The translations under genes were made by a program, and so were the position numbers. Shown piece after piece: positions 7,402-15,085 of a stretch of 25,905 nucleotides of DNA (position 1 is the first letter of the stretch; each line of letters begins with the position of its first letter). The DNA is from an uncultured Collinsella sp. Lineage in GTDB: Bacteria; Actinomycetota; Coriobacteriia; Coriobacteriales; Coriobacteriaceae. The notes under the pieces were generated by a model. The model saw only the letters and a list, made by a program, of their open reading frames with translations, made no database searches and was not told the origin of the DNA. Location: assembly GCA_900548255.1 (NCBI GenBank), contig URKH01000025.1, forward strand, positions 1-25,905, in the 5' to 3' direction.

Positions 7402-8793
7402 CTACACCTTCATCGGCGCCGGCTCATGCGGCTCGCCGTTCAGCTCGACGATGACCTGCGTCCCCACGCCCTCCTGGGACTTCACGCGCATGCCAGAATC
7501 TTCCCCGTAAAAGAAATGGATGCGCTGAAGCACGTTGAAGAGCGCCAGGCCGCAGCCTCGCTTGATGGAGCCGTCGGCGGTAATGCTCTCGGGCTCCTCT
7601 CGGCGATGCTGCTCAAACAGGTGCGCGCAGACTTCTTCGCTCATACCGATGCCGTCATCTTCGACGATGATCTCCAGACCGTCATCGGTCTCAAAAGCCC
7701 CAACACGAATAGAAAGCGGCTCGGTCTCGCGCTGGGCATGCTTGATGCAGTTTTCGAGCAGCGGCTGTAAGATAAACGGCGGCACCATGCTGTCGCGCAC
7801 CTCAAAGTCGATGTCGACCGAAACGCGCAGACGGCCGTCGCCATACCGGGCCTGCATAAGATTGATATAACGAGTGCCCTGTTCCACCTCATGCTCGAGC
7901 GTGGTGAGCGTATCGGAGTCAGAAAGCGTCTGACGATAGTAATTGGAAAAGTCGATCAGCAGCGATCGCGCCTTGTCGGGCTCGGTTCGCACGAGCGACA
8001 CGATCGTGCTGATGGTATTGAACAGAAAATGCGGGTCGACCTGCGACTGCAGGGCGCGCAGCTCCACGCGGGCCGTAAGCTCGTCCTGGCGCTCGAGCTC
8101 AAAGCTGGCGAGCTGCGTGGAAATGAGATCGGCAAAGCCCGAGGCTAACGCCGTCTGGCGCATATCGATGCTGCTCAGGCGGGGATAGTACAGCTCGAGC
8201 GTACCCACGCAATGCCCGCGCACGGTAAGCGGTGCGACAATACCGGCGCGCAGGCGGGGAAAATAGCCACCCGTCTCATTGGAGGTGTCACGCGAAAACA
8301 CGCTCTGCTCGCCCGTCTCAATCACACTGAGCGTGGTCTCGAGCACGACCGGGGTGCCGGCGGGACACTTTGTCGAATCCTCGCCCCAACTTGCCAACAC
8401 CTGCTTGCCGTCGGTGAAGCAGATGGCCGAGGCGATAGTTTCGGACAGAATGATTTTGGAGGCGCCCAGGGCAGCTTCGGGCGTAAGGCCACGCGACGTG
8501 TAGGCGAATATTTTTGATGCGATGGCGAGTGTACGGTCGGTTGCGCTCGATGTGAGGTCGTCGGGGACCACAAAGACATACGAGAAAAAGAAGCACAGCA
8601 TGACCAGGCCGGCAATAACGACAACGCCCGGAACGGGATTGGGATTATCGGTTAAATCCCAGATAAGCAACAGGATAAGCGCCGGAACGACAACACCGAG
8701 CAGGATGGCCTGGACCACATGCTGGGCCGTACGAAAGACCTTGGTAGAGTTGTAGCTCTTGACCAGAATCAGCCTGTTTAAATCCACCGTCAT
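7402..8793 (-). CDS. LytS/YpdA-type sensor histidine kinase (system 2)
   Basis: A 463-residue kinase paralogous to that at 1529-2872. Two hydrophobic helices (about 27-46 and 56-76) precede a GAF-like region (about 100-235), a His_kinase segment with His255 in VDPHFLFNT and an ATPase domain with Asn348 in LLENCIKH and EDDGIGM (378-384). Start choice is uncertain: GGGG directly abuts the ATG at 8793, giving no spacing, whereas GTG two codons later (8787) lies six bases from AAGGGG and may be the real start. A terminator-like hairpin lies between the amidohydrolase stop and this start. Confidence 0.94.
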   Translation of the reverse strand: MTVDLNRLILVKSYNSTKVFRTAQHVVQAILLGVVVPALILLLIWDLTDNPNPVPGVVVIAGLVMLCFFFSYVFVVPDDLTSSATDRTLAIASKIFAYTSRGLTPEAALGASKIILSETIASAICFTDGKQVLASWGEDSTKCPAGTPVVLETTLSVIETGEQSVFSRDTSNETGGYFPRLRAGIVAPLTVRGHCVGTLELYYPRLSSIDMRQTALASGFADLISTQLASFELERQDELTARVELRALQSQVDPHFLFNTISTIVSLVRTEPDKARSLLIDFSNYYRQTLSDSDTLTTLEHEVEQGTRYINLMQARYGDGRLRVSVDIDFEVRDSMVPPFILQPLLENCIKHAQRETEPLSIRVGAFETDDGLEIIVEDDGIGMSEEVCAHLFEQHRREEPESITADGSIKRGCGLALFNVLQRIHFFYGEDSGMRVKSQEGVGTQVIVELNGEPHEPAPMKV

Positions 8794-8820
8794 CCCCTTT
8801 TATCTACCGCACCCATAGCA

Positions 8821-8845
8821 ATAAAGAGGGCCGCAAGCGACCCTC
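8821..8845 (-). terminator. Probable terminator after the amidohydrolase gene
   Basis: On the minus strand GAGGG/CCCTC encloses CGC/GCG with one mismatch (8826-8845), followed by TTTAT. It lies about 60 bases past the amidohydrolase stop and about 30 bases before the kinase start at 8793, so it could also sit in the kinase leader. The U-tract is short. Confidence 0.55.
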
Positions 8846-8904
8846 TCCATTGCATTATGCAATCAAAAACTGTGTTTTACATCCAGCCATCGACAAACGG
8901 TATC

Positions 8905-10182
8905 TTAGGCGCTGTATTTGTTGGCCTCGCCAAAGGTGCCAGCCTCGACGATCCAGCCGTCCTTCATGATGACGTCCATGTTGTCGGTGTTGAGCACGTG
9001 GATGTCGGCGGCGACGTCACCGTTGACGACCAGCAGGTCGGCGCACTTGCCGGCCTCGATGGAACCGGTCTCGTCCTCGATGTGGCACATCTTGGCACCG
9101 TTGAGGGTGGCGCAGGTGATGGTCTCGACCGGGGTGAAGCCGATCTTGTCGACAAACTCGTACATCTCCTCGATGGAGCAGGTGCCGTACGGGGTGACGA
9201 AGGAGAAGGAGTCGGAGCCGATCGTCATGACGACGCCGCGCTTCTTGGCCTCGCGCAGGCAGTCGTAGTTGCGCTGCAGCTCCTTCTCGACCAGGGTGCC
9301 CTCGTACTTGTCGTGCAGCTCGGGGACGTAGACGGGCGGATAGGTGGCGTACCAGGTGGGCAGGAAGGCGATCGTCGGCGTGAAGAAGGTGCCCTGCTCG
9401 GCCATGAGGTCCATGGTGCGCTCATCGATATCGAAGCCGTGAATCAGCTGCTCGCAGCCAAAGCGGACGGAATCGTAGGCAGCGGCGTGGTTGTTGTAGC
9501 AGTGGCTCCACACGGGGATGCCGACCAACTTGGCCTCTTCGATCACGGCCTGAATCTCCTCGGAGCAATAGTGCTGGTCGCGACCGGAGTCCCAGCGCCA
9601 GATGCCGCCACCGGTAGCCCAGATCTTGATGGCATCGGGGTTCTCGCGCAGGCGACGACGGACGGCCTTGCGCAGATCCCAAGGACCGTCGACCTGATCG
9701 CCCCAGGGGTGCGATTCCTTGTTGAGCTCCTGGCTGCAGTGGTGGGAGTCACCGTGACCGGCAACACGGCAGAAGCCCAGGCCGGTGGCCAGAACGCGCG
9801 GCCCCTTAAAGACGCCCTTGTCGATGCAGTCACGGATCTGGATACCAAAGCGGCCGATCTCGCAGACGGTGGTGAGGCCGTGGGTGAGGCAGTCGTAGGC
9901 CTGCTTGACGGCAACGGCCTGCTTCTCGAGGAGCGGCTGCATGACCCAATCGGTGTCATCGTCGGTCAGGTTGCCCGAGAAGTGCAGGTGGGTGTCGATC
10001 AGGCCGGGAAGGACGGTCTTGCCGGCGGCGTCGATAACCTCAACGCCCTCGGGAAGGTCCTGCATAGTGCCGGCGTACTCGATCTTGCCGTTGTCGTCGA
10101 CGAGAACGAGGGAGTTCTCGACCGGCTCGGCACCGGTACCGTCGATGAGCTTGCCGCCAACGATTGCATACTTAGTGGACAT
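8905..10182 (-). CDS. Imidazolonepropionase/prolidase-like amidohydrolase
   Basis: A 425-residue metal-dependent hydrolase of the amidohydrolase superfamily. An N-terminal beta-sandwich strand (VGGKLIDGTG) leads to the barrel, with metal ligands His65 and His67 in DTHLHF, the probable carboxylated Lys186 in AIKIWATGGG, His227 in WSHCYN, His248 in LIHGFD and catalytic Asp324 in GSDSF. This ligand set matches binuclear members such as Xaa-Pro/Xaa-Arg dipeptidases of the Sgx9260 type. The exact substrate is unknown. The ATG has a strong AAGGAGG at six bases. It follows an APC permease by 131 bases, so it probably hydrolyses what the permease imports. Confidence 0.88.
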   Translation of the reverse strand: MSTKYAIVGGKLIDGTGAEPVENSLVLVDDNGKIEYAGTMQDLPEGVEVIDAAGKTVLPGLIDTHLHFSGNLTDDDTDWVMQPLLEKQAVAVKQAYDCLTHGLTTVCEIGRFGIQIRDCIDKGVFKGPRVLATGLGFCRVAGHGDSHHCSQELNKESHPWGDQVDGPWDLRKAVRRRLRENPDAIKIWATGGGIWRWDSGRDQHYCSEEIQAVIEEAKLVGIPVWSHCYNNHAAAYDSVRFGCEQLIHGFDIDERTMDLMAEQGTFFTPTIAFLPTWYATYPPVYVPELHDKYEGTLVEKELQRNYDCLREAKKRGVVMTIGSDSFSFVTPYGTCSIEEMYEFVDKIGFTPVETITCATLNGAKMCHIEDETGSIEAGKCADLLVVNGDVAADIHVLNTDNMDVIMKDGWIVEAGTFGEANKYSA

Positions 10183-10264
10183 GGTTCCTCCTTATGGATC
10201 CATATAGTGGGCGAGGCCGTGTTGGGTTAAGGCCTCACAAAACTACCCAAGTGGTGCCGGGTTC

Positions 10265-10293
10265 GGTGCGCGGAAGAGAGGATCCCGCGCACC
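10265..10293 (-). promoter_or_regulatory. Intergenic hairpin between permease and amidohydrolase
   Basis: Perfect nine-base arms GGTGCGCGG / CCGCGCACC enclose an 11-base loop. No U-run follows on the minus strand, so it is not a standard terminator. It may stabilise or process the shared mRNA, or tune the ratio of permease to enzyme. Confidence 0.45.
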
Positions 10294-10313
10294 CGATCCG
10301 CCCCGGCTAGGCG

Positions 10314-11765
10314 CTACTTTTTGCGGGAATTGGTAAAGGCCATAAGAGCCAGGCCAATGGCCAGCCAGCCGATCACGATGCTCCACTCCACCATGTTGAG
10401 GGAGGCGGGAGAGAACGGAATCACGAGCAGCCCGATGATGACGGCGCAGGCAGCGACAGCGAGGCAGATGCCAAACTTGCCGCCGGGCACCTCGTAGGGA
10501 CGAGGCAGGTCGGGCTCGGTGAAGCGCATGCGCAGGCAAGCGAGGGCGACCATGCCGCAGGAGAAGATGAAGGCGAGGGCCGACACGTTGGTCAGAGGAA
10601 TGAGCATGTTCTTGCCCAGGAACGGACCGATGACGGTGATGACGCCCAGGACGACGCAGGCGAGCTTGGGAGCGCCGGACTTGGGATCGACCTCGGCGAA
10701 CTTCTCGGGCAGCTGGCCCTTGCGGCCCATGGCGAGCATGATGCGGCTCGTGGCGCCGTAGAAGGAGTTCATCGGGCCCATGGGTCCAAGCGTGGCGATG
10801 ACGAGCATGGCCAGGTACAGGAGCATGTTGATGCCCTTGAGGCAGGCAAGCGCGGGAACCGGGCTCTTAACAAACTCATGCCAGTCGAGGATGGTGCCGA
10901 ACGAGTAGATGCAGACCATGTAGAAGCCGCCTGCGGCCAGCAGGGCTAGGGAGATGATCTTGCCGAACTTGTTCCAGTTGAGGCCCTCGGCTGCTTCCTC
11001 AGCCTGCTGAGGAATGGTGTCGAAACCGGCGTAGAAGAACGGGGTCAGAACCAGGACCGACACGATGCCGGCGAACAGGCTGGTGCCCTCGGTAGCGGGC
11101 TTGCCGCCACCAGCGCCGGTGACCTGGGAGAACACGGGCATGGCGTGTTCCGGCGAACCGGTGAACAGCGAGACGCCCATGGCGAGCAGCATGCCGCAGA
11201 GCAGGGCCTTGGTCAGGAAGGCCTGGAGCTTGGCGGCCGAGCTGGCACCGCGGAAGTTGAGGAAGATGACGTAGACTGCAAAGCCGAGCGCGATCAGCGT
11301 CGGGAACAGGTAAACGTCGGCGCCCAGGATGGTATAGAGCTTGACGGCACGCAGCCACTCAAGACCGGGCAGGCTGCCGAACATCTCGGACACGAGGGTC
11401 GAGATAGCGATTGCCTCCCACGGGCACAGGATGCCGTTGCCCAGGGCCAGGAGCCAACCGGTGATATAGCTCAGCGTACGGCCAAAGCTACGATCGACAT
11501 ACTCGACGATGCCGCCCGAGATGGGGATAGCAGCCGTGAGCTCACCGAAAACAGCTCCGACGGGCACGAGAAAGATTGCACCCAAGAGGAATGCGATCAT
11601 AGCGGGAACGGGACCGCCGCCCACGACCATCCAGTCGCCGACCTGCAGAACCCAGCCAGTTCCGATGATGGCACCGAAACCGATGGTGAAGAAGTTCCAG
11701 AGCGAAAGCGTTTTCTTCATGCCGCCGTTACCTTCGACTGCAACTTCTGCGTTCTTGTCCGCCAT
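10314..11765 (-). CDS. APC-family amino acid permease
   Basis: A 483-residue polytopic protein of the amino acid-polyamine-organocation superfamily, with about 12 hydrophobic segments. The first helix carries the diagnostic unwound motif FTIGFGAIIGTGWV (about 26-39). Also seen are GELTAAIPISGGIVEYVDRSFG after helix 2 and FFYAGFDTIPQQAEE in the middle. It would import an amino acid or related amine by proton or sodium symport or by exchange; specificity cannot be read. The ATG at 11765 has AAAGGAGGGG upstream. It is the first gene of a probable two-gene unit with the amidohydrolase. Two short hairpins lie in its leader. Confidence 0.92.
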   Translation of the reverse strand: MADKNAEVAVEGNGGMKKTLSLWNFFTIGFGAIIGTGWVLQVGDWMVVGGGPVPAMIAFLLGAIFLVPVGAVFGELTAAIPISGGIVEYVDRSFGRTLSYITGWLLALGNGILCPWEAIAISTLVSEMFGSLPGLEWLRAVKLYTILGADVYLFPTLIALGFAVYVIFLNFRGASSAAKLQAFLTKALLCGMLLAMGVSLFTGSPEHAMPVFSQVTGAGGGKPATEGTSLFAGIVSVLVLTPFFYAGFDTIPQQAEEAAEGLNWNKFGKIISLALLAAGGFYMVCIYSFGTILDWHEFVKSPVPALACLKGINMLLYLAMLVIATLGPMGPMNSFYGATSRIMLAMGRKGQLPEKFAEVDPKSGAPKLACVVLGVITVIGPFLGKNMLIPLTNVSALAFIFSCGMVALACLRMRFTEPDLPRPYEVPGGKFGICLAVAACAVIIGLLVIPFSPASLNMVEWSIVIGWLAIGLALMAFTNSRKK

Positions 11766-12126
11766 TGTTCCCCTCCTTTCCTTATTGACGCCTCTTTGGC
11801 GTCACCCCTTGCGCGGTCTGTTTTGCCGCGCGCTTTTATTTCGTGACTTTACAATACGGCCTTGGCACAGCAGCGCCGCTTGTGGCTCGACCGAAGGCAG
11901 AACTGCAAAACGAGCGGCGCCGTTTTTGGGACGAACGGCACGGTTTGCCGCTCATTGTTGTCGCCCGTCCGACGGGCGTACGCTCATCGGACGCATATAG
12001 AGATGTTTTTGAGGCCGTGTGTTTTGCGCCTTTCGTACCGTTTACCGAGCTTTTGACGCGCGGACCCATTTGTTGCACATCTTTTTTGTAGGATAGACAG
12101 GTTATACATGAGACAAGGCGGTACGA
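11766..12126. promoter_or_regulatory. Divergent intergenic region, permease / C39-like gene
   Basis: These 361 bases separate two diverging genes and must hold both promoters. Visible structures are: GACGCC/GGCGTC (11787-11803) and GCGCGG/CCGCGC (about 11811-11830) in the permease leader, an inverted pair GAGCGGC (11912-11918) / GCCGCTC (11947-11953), and a compact palindrome CGCCCGTC-C-GACGGGCG (11962-11978). A TATACAT element about 15 bases before the plus-strand gene could be its -10 box, but no good -35 pairs with it. A plus-strand GTG-started frame (11843-12091) is open, but it lacks a ribosome binding site. Confidence 0.5.
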
Positions 12127-13161
12127 ATGGCATACGGATACAACGACGGTGATCAACGGCGACAAAGCGTTCGCCTTGCTGGCCGCACCACGCCGACGCC
12201 CAGAAGTGCCACGAGCAGCAATCCGCAACGCCCTCAAGAGCAACCCAGGCCTTCGTCTCGGCAGCAGACAAACAGAACACGGCAGAGTGGCCGTCCGAGC
12301 ACGGGCACAAGCGCACAGCAAGATAGCCGCTTGGGCGCGCGCACTCGACAGCGCCAAGCCGAGGTTCCGCAACTGCGCCGCAACGGCGCACGTCAGCCCG
12401 GCAGCCATATCAACCGCTTCTTTTCGCATCCCCAAGGCGGACGCGACGGCAAGCCCTACCGCTCGACATCGTACGTGAATGCCCCCGCCCTGCCGGCTCG
12501 TCGGCTTTGCCTCGCACTGTGCTCTATCCTCATCTGTCTGGTCTTTGTGCTTATGAGCTCCTGTATGTCCCACGGCTCGGCCGGTCTCGAGCCCACCGCC
12601 GAGGACAAGCTGCTCAAGGCCCCCGTCGCGCCCGGTTATTCTTTCGCCTTTTCGACCCCGCGCTCGCAATGGCAAGCCGGCACGATGCCCCATATCTATC
12701 AGATCGACCCTGCATGGTCGGAGCTGCCTTACGCCGGCGGTACCATCCGCCAAAATGCTTGCGGGCCTACGTGCCTCACCATGGTCTATATCTTTAAGAC
12801 GGGACGCACCGATATGACTCCCGTCGATATGTGCGCGCTTTCCGAGGCAGGCAACTATGCCCCCACCGGCGCCACCGAATGGTCATTTATGACGCGCGGC
12901 GCATGGCAGCTGGGCCTTAACGCAACGGAGCTCCATATCGATCGCAGCTCTATCACCCAGGCGCTGCGCTCGGGTGCGCCCATTATCGCATCGGTTCGTC
13001 CCGGCACCTTTACCAGTGTTGGACACTATATCGTGCTCTGGGGCATCGACGATGCCGATCAAGTGGGAGTCTACGACCCCAACTCGGCCAGCCGCAGCGC
13101 CCGTCGCTGGGGTGTCGTAGAAGTCCTCAACGAAATCGAAGCCATGTGGGCCTACTACTAG
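12127..13161 (+). CDS. Membrane-anchored C39-like cysteine peptidase domain protein
   Basis: A 344-residue protein with three parts. Residues 1-120 are a low-complexity tail rich in Arg, Gln, Ser, Pro and Thr with few acidic residues. One hydrophobic helix (about 126-145) follows, flanked by Arg125-Arg126 on the inner side. Residues 165-344 form a peptidase C39-like domain with Cys212 in NACGPTCL, His300 in GHYIVLWGI and Asp317 in YDPNS as the likely triad. The topology would place the peptidase outside and the basic tail inside. MSSC at 143-146 resembles a lipobox but is far from the N-terminus. The ATG has AAGGCGG upstream. The substrate is unknown; it has no operon partners. Confidence 0.85.
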   Translation: MAYGYNDGDQRRQSVRLAGRTTPTPRSATSSNPQRPQEQPRPSSRQQTNRTRQSGRPSTGTSAQQDSRLGARTRQRQAEVPQLRRNGARQPGSHINRFFSHPQGGRDGKPYRSTSYVNAPALPARRLCLALCSILICLVFVLMSSCMSHGSAGLEPTAEDKLLKAPVAPGYSFAFSTPRSQWQAGTMPHIYQIDPAWSELPYAGGTIRQNACGPTCLTMVYIFKTGRTDMTPVDMCALSEAGNYAPTGATEWSFMTRGAWQLGLNATELHIDRSSITQALRSGAPIIASVRPGTFTSVGHYIVLWGIDDADQVGVYDPNSASRSARRWGVVEVLNEIEAMWAYY

Positions 13162-13234
13162 TCATTGGGCACTCATTGCACTCATTGGGGACAGACTTAA
13201 ATGAGTAGCCCCAGGCTGCCAGGAACTGCCGACA

Positions 13235-13406
13235 CGGAAAGCGCATCCCATTTTGGAGCTCAATAGCGGGATGCACTTTCCGTTAGCGGCCCGTTTGGGA
13301 AACTACGTTCCACTTTCCGGCAACATTCCGGGATGCATTTTCCGGTTGAGGCCCTCAAGGGAAACTATGTCCCATGTTGGACGCTCATTCTGGGATGCGC
13401 TTTCCG
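13235..13406. repeat. 62-bp tandem repeat with 16-bp terminal inverted repeats
   Basis: GGGATGC recurs at 13268, 13330 and 13392, a period of exactly 62. The first two units agree at about 42 of 62 positions, and the third is truncated after about 15 bases. The whole is bounded by a perfect 16-base inverted pair, CGGAAAGCGCATCCCA (13235-13250) and TGGGATGCGCTTTCCG (13391-13406). This resembles a small non-autonomous element. A related TGGGATGCGCCTTCCCA occurs at 19274-19290. Confidence 0.75.
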
Positions 13407-13425
13407 CAGTTGATTGATGCGGGCT

Positions 13426-13480
13426 TTAAGGACTGTTCCAAGCTGCCAGCAGAAAAGGAACGTCCCCAAGTGCCGGGTTT
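13426..13480. repeat. 55-bp block shared between islands, copy 1
   Basis: This block runs from TTAAGGACTG to GCCGGGTTT and differs from 19383-19437 at four of 55 positions. It contains the small palindrome CTGCC-NGCAG and two GTCCC-like cores. Confidence 0.85.
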
Positions 13481-13485
13481 CCGCA

Positions 13486-13537
13486 GTCATTGGGGACAGA
13501 CTTAAATGACTAGTCTTTTAAGAACGTCCCCAATGAC
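13486..13537. repeat. 52-bp REP/REPIN-like palindrome, copy 1
   Basis: Outer arms GTCATTGGGGAC and GTCCCCAATGAC, continued by CTTAAA / TTTAAG, enclose the central GACTAGTC. Only the three-base AGA / GAA segment between them is unpaired. The copy at 19329-19380 has the same length and centre. Two inverted REP-like ends around a short spacer fit the REPIN pattern. Confidence 0.85.
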
Positions 13538-13576
13538 TACCCACAGAATGAGGGTCTCATCGGGGACTAGGTAAAT

Positions 13577-13613
13577 AACAAAAGCCCCCGCGGCCGAAAC
13601 GGGCCACGGGGGC
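13577..13613 (-). terminator. Terminator of the phospho-beta-glucosidase operon
   Basis: GCCCCCG-c-GGCC pairs with GGCC-a-CGGGGGC (13584-13613). On the minus strand the stem is followed by TTTTGTTATTT. It lies 16 bases past the glucosidase stop and ends the PTS transcript. Confidence 0.85.
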
Positions 13614-13629
13614 AGCAGGCTTGCAAGGG

Positions 13630-15084
13630 TTAACTCAAGTCCTCGCCATTTGATGCAATGACCTTTTGATACCAGCAGAAGCTGTCCTTTCGGTAGCGAT
13701 CGAACGTGCCTTTGCCCGTATCATCGGCATCAACATAAACAAAGCCATAGCGCTTCTTCATCTGCCCCGTCGAGGCAGACACCAAATCGATACAGCCCCA
13801 CGGCGTGTATCCCATCAGGTCAACACCGTCCTCGACAATTGCATCGCGCAGCGCAAGAATATGCCTGCGCAGGTAATCAATATGATATGCATCGTGGACT
13901 TTGCCGTCTTCCAGCGCATCGAGTCCGCCCACACCGTTCTCGGCGATAAAGAGCGGAAGATGGTAACGATCGTGGTAGCCGGCAAGCGTCACGCGCAAAC
14001 CCAGCGCATCGATCTGCCATTTCCAGGCAGTCTCTTTATCCTTGAGGTACGGATTGCGCAGCGTCGGGAACACGTTGCCCTCCGCCTTCTCAGCGATCAC
14101 CTGGTCATCGGCGCACACCAAGCGCGAGCAATAGTACGAGAACGAAATGAAGTCGACGGTATGCTCGGCCAGATACTCCGTATCGCCCGGCTCAAAGGGC
14201 ACGTGAACACCCTCTTTCTCGAGCGCACGCAGCTTCCAAGTAGGATAGGCGCCCGCAGCCATCACGTCAGTGTAGAAGTAGCGGCCGCGGTCCTCCTCAT
14301 ACGCAAGCCATACGTCCTCGGGCGCACAACGGTACGGATAGGTCGCACCGGCAGCGATCATGCAGCCCACCTTGTTTGCGGGATCGATCTTGTGCAGGAT
14401 CTCGACAGCGCGAGCGCTCGCCATAAACATATGGTGCGAGAACGCCGCGGTCACGGCTGCACGGTCACGCTCATCCTCGAGCGTGACGCCCGCGTTGATA
14501 TAGGACAGCGCCACGCTGTTGATCTCGTTGAAGGTGAGCCAATAACGCACGAGGCCCTGGTACGCACGTCCGACGGTCTCGACGTAGTGCGCATACCGCT
14601 CGATCATCTCTCGGCTTTGCCATCCACCATAACGCTCGACCAGAGCCAACGGATAGTCGTAGTGCGACAGCGTCACGAGCGGCTCGATTCCGTGCTCGCG
14701 CAGCGCCTCGAATACCTGACGGTAAAACTCCAAGCCCTCACCGTTGGGCTCGGCCTCCATCCCTGTGGGAAAAATACGGCTCCAACAAATTGAAAGACGC
14801 AGGCACTTAAAGCCCATCTCGGCAAAGAGCTCGACGTCCTCGCGCCAATGATGGAAGAAGTCGTTGCCCCAACGGCATGGATACAGCCTGTCCGGATCAT
14901 CCACGGGCTTTTGCCTGCCAAACATCACATCCCAGCGGTCGGGACCCTGTGGAATCAGGTCGGAGTGCGACATACCGCGGCCGCCCTCGTTCCAGCCCCC
15001 TTCGGCCTGGTTGGCAGCGAGCGCGCCGCCCCACAAAAAGCCCTCGGGCATACCGGCAGCAGACGTTCTGTCAAAGTAACCCAT
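13630..15084 (-). CDS. 6-phospho-beta-glucosidase (GH1)
   Basis: A 484-residue family 1 glycoside hydrolase that would split phosphorylated beta-glucosides such as cellobiose-6-phosphate in the cytosol. The N-terminal GH1 signature PEGFLWGGALAANQAEGG (13-30) is present, with acid/base Glu187 in TFNEIN and nucleophile Glu382 in FIAENG. SASTGQMKKRYGF (436-448) is the segment that binds the sugar phosphate in phospho-glycosidases. Length is normal. The ATG is separated from the EIIC stop by one base and lacks a close ribosome binding site; AAGGA lies about 11 bases upstream inside EIIC, so translation is probably coupled. It is the last gene of the PTS operon. Confidence 0.95.
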   Translation of the reverse strand: MGYFDRTSAAGMPEGFLWGGALAANQAEGGWNEGGRGMSHSDLIPQGPDRWDVMFGRQKPVDDPDRLYPCRWGNDFFHHWREDVELFAEMGFKCLRLSICWSRIFPTGMEAEPNGEGLEFYRQVFEALREHGIEPLVTLSHYDYPLALVERYGGWQSREMIERYAHYVETVGRAYQGLVRYWLTFNEINSVALSYINAGVTLEDERDRAAVTAAFSHHMFMASARAVEILHKIDPANKVGCMIAAGATYPYRCAPEDVWLAYEEDRGRYFYTDVMAAGAYPTWKLRALEKEGVHVPFEPGDTEYLAEHTVDFISFSYYCSRLVCADDQVIAEKAEGNVFPTLRNPYLKDKETAWKWQIDALGLRVTLAGYHDRYHLPLFIAENGVGGLDALEDGKVHDAYHIDYLRRHILALRDAIVEDGVDLMGYTPWGCIDLVSASTGQMKKRYGFVYVDADDTGKGTFDRYRKDSFCWYQKVIASNGEDLS

Positions 15085-15085
15085 G

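Larger units (their letters stand above)
13162..13583. repeat. Repeat island 1
   Basis: This gene-free stretch is packed with repeats. It carries two copies of a 23-base motif beginning TCATTGGGGACAG (13182-13204 and 13487-13509), a 62-base tandem repeat bounded by inverted repeats (13235-13406), a 55-base block (13426-13480) shared with island 2, and a 52-base palindrome (13486-13537). It ends in ACTAGGTAAATAAC next to a terminator, matching the end of island 2. No transposase is present in or near it. Confidence 0.85.

Noticed and set aside
8857..10230. 457-residue plus-strand open frame
   Set aside because: It mirrors the amidohydrolase gene. Its Gly/Val/Asp/Leu-rich low-complexity sequence is typical of antisense to GC-rich coding DNA.
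11843..12091. 82-residue plus-strand frame starting with GTG in the divergent region
   Set aside because: The peptide looks moderately protein-like, but there is no ribosome binding site and no recognisable family, and the region must hold two promoters.
11836..12753. 305-residue minus-strand open frame opposite the C39-like gene
   Set aside because: Composition is Arg/Ala/Cys-rich with no recognisable domain, and it is antisense to a well-supported gene with a ribosome binding site.
13162..13583. CRISPR array
   Set aside because: The repeats are irregular in spacing, inverted as well as direct, and lack uniform spacers and cas genes.
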